Assembly: GCA_002385985.1 (NCBI GenBank)
Contig: DGEO01000048.1
Coordinates: 1-5,288, forward strand
Direction of reading: 5' to 3'
DNA: 5,288 nucleotides
DNA from: Anaerolineaceae bacterium UBA3924
Lineage (GTDB): Bacteria; Chloroflexota; Anaerolineae; Anaerolineales; Anaerolineaceae
The stretch's first letter is position 1, and the number at the start of each line of letters is the position of its first letter. Under the pieces are notes generated by a model. The model was given only the letters and a program-made list of their open reading frames with translations. It did not search any database and was not told the origin of the DNA. A program made the position numbers and the translations under genes. Below are positions 5,082-5,288 of the stretch, in pieces.

Positions 5082-5288
5082 ATGCGTGTTGTCGTTGCCG
5101 ATGATCAGACCGAGGTCCGCCTGGCCCTGCGCCTGCTGCTGGAAAGCCAGCAGATGCGCGTGGTGGGCGAGGCCGCCGGTATGAAAGAATTGTTTACCCA
5201 GGTCTGGGGCCAGCTGCCCGACCTGCTGCTGCTGGACTGGGAGCTGCCTCATTCGCTCAGCCAGCAGGAACTGATCAGCTCGCTGCGG
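5082..5288 (+). CDS. Response regulator, receiver domain N-terminus (cut by window edge)
   Basis: The first 69 residues of a two-component response regulator, read directly from the plus strand and open to the window end. MRVVVADDQTEVRLALRLLL is the first strand and helix of a CheY-like receiver, with the acidic pair D7 and D8. LPDLLLLDWELP (45-56) is the third strand with D52 as the expected phosphate acceptor, followed by the W-E-L-P turn. The switch Thr/Ser, the conserved Lys and the output domain lie outside the window. The start pattern resembles NarL/FixJ-type regulators, but the output class cannot be known here. The ATG is supported by GGGAG eight bases upstream. A partner histidine kinase is not visible; upstream lies an unrelated phosphoribosyltransferase gene, so any partner would be downstream or elsewhere. 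Confidence 0.9.
   Translation, partial: MRVVVADDQTEVRLALRLLLESQQMRVVGEAAGMKELFTQVWGQLPDLLLLDWELPHSLSQQELISSLR

Noticed and set aside
4401..5252. 283-codon minus-strand frame across the phosphoribosyltransferase and response regulator genes
   Set aside because: It crosses two clear plus-strand genes and their intergenic region, and its product has no recognisable motif.

Overview
The window looks like ordinary chromosomal DNA from a GC-rich bacterium. I infer Chloroflexota, probably Anaerolineae-like, from three things. One is the style of the glutamate dehydrogenase and PcrA proteins. Another is the high GC content, by eye about two thirds in the genes. The last is a repeated promoter habit: a strong -10 hexamer, often with an extended TGn, no recognisable -35, and a short leader. 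This assignment rests on recognition, not on a search. I see no tRNA, rRNA, CRISPR array, transposase or integrase.

Layout from left to right. (1) 1-362, minus strand: the first 120 residues of a glutamate dehydrogenase that runs off the left edge. (2) 363-585: a divergent promoter region. (3) 586-2832, plus strand: a complete PcrA/UvrD-type DNA helicase with every motif intact, ending at a classic intrinsic terminator (2866-2902). (4) 2911-4182, minus strand: a complete alkaline-phosphatase-superfamily phosphoesterase of the nucleotide pyrophosphatase/phosphodiesterase type, convergent with pcrA. (5) 4183-4421: a divergent control region with two excellent -10 elements on opposite strands, a perfect GC palindrome, and an 8-bp stem that encloses two inner helices and ends directly in six T's. 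(6) 4422-4934, plus strand: a 170-residue purine-type (Gpt-like) phosphoribosyltransferase. (7) 4935-5081: an intergenic region with a perfect 20-bp palindrome and the promoter of the next gene. (8) 5082-5288, plus strand: the first 69 residues of a response regulator that runs off the right edge.

The genes are single transcription units (divergent, convergent or separately promoted), not one operon, and no shared pathway is obvious. The phosphoesterase and the phosphoribosyltransferase share a divergent control region and could both act on nucleotides, but that link is only inference. I did not find a convincing new multi-gene system. The best second looks are the folded, T-tailed element at 4266-4346, the 20-bp palindrome at 4961-4980, the loss of the usual purine-contacting lysine in the phosphoribosyltransferase, and the nearly leaderless start of pcrA.
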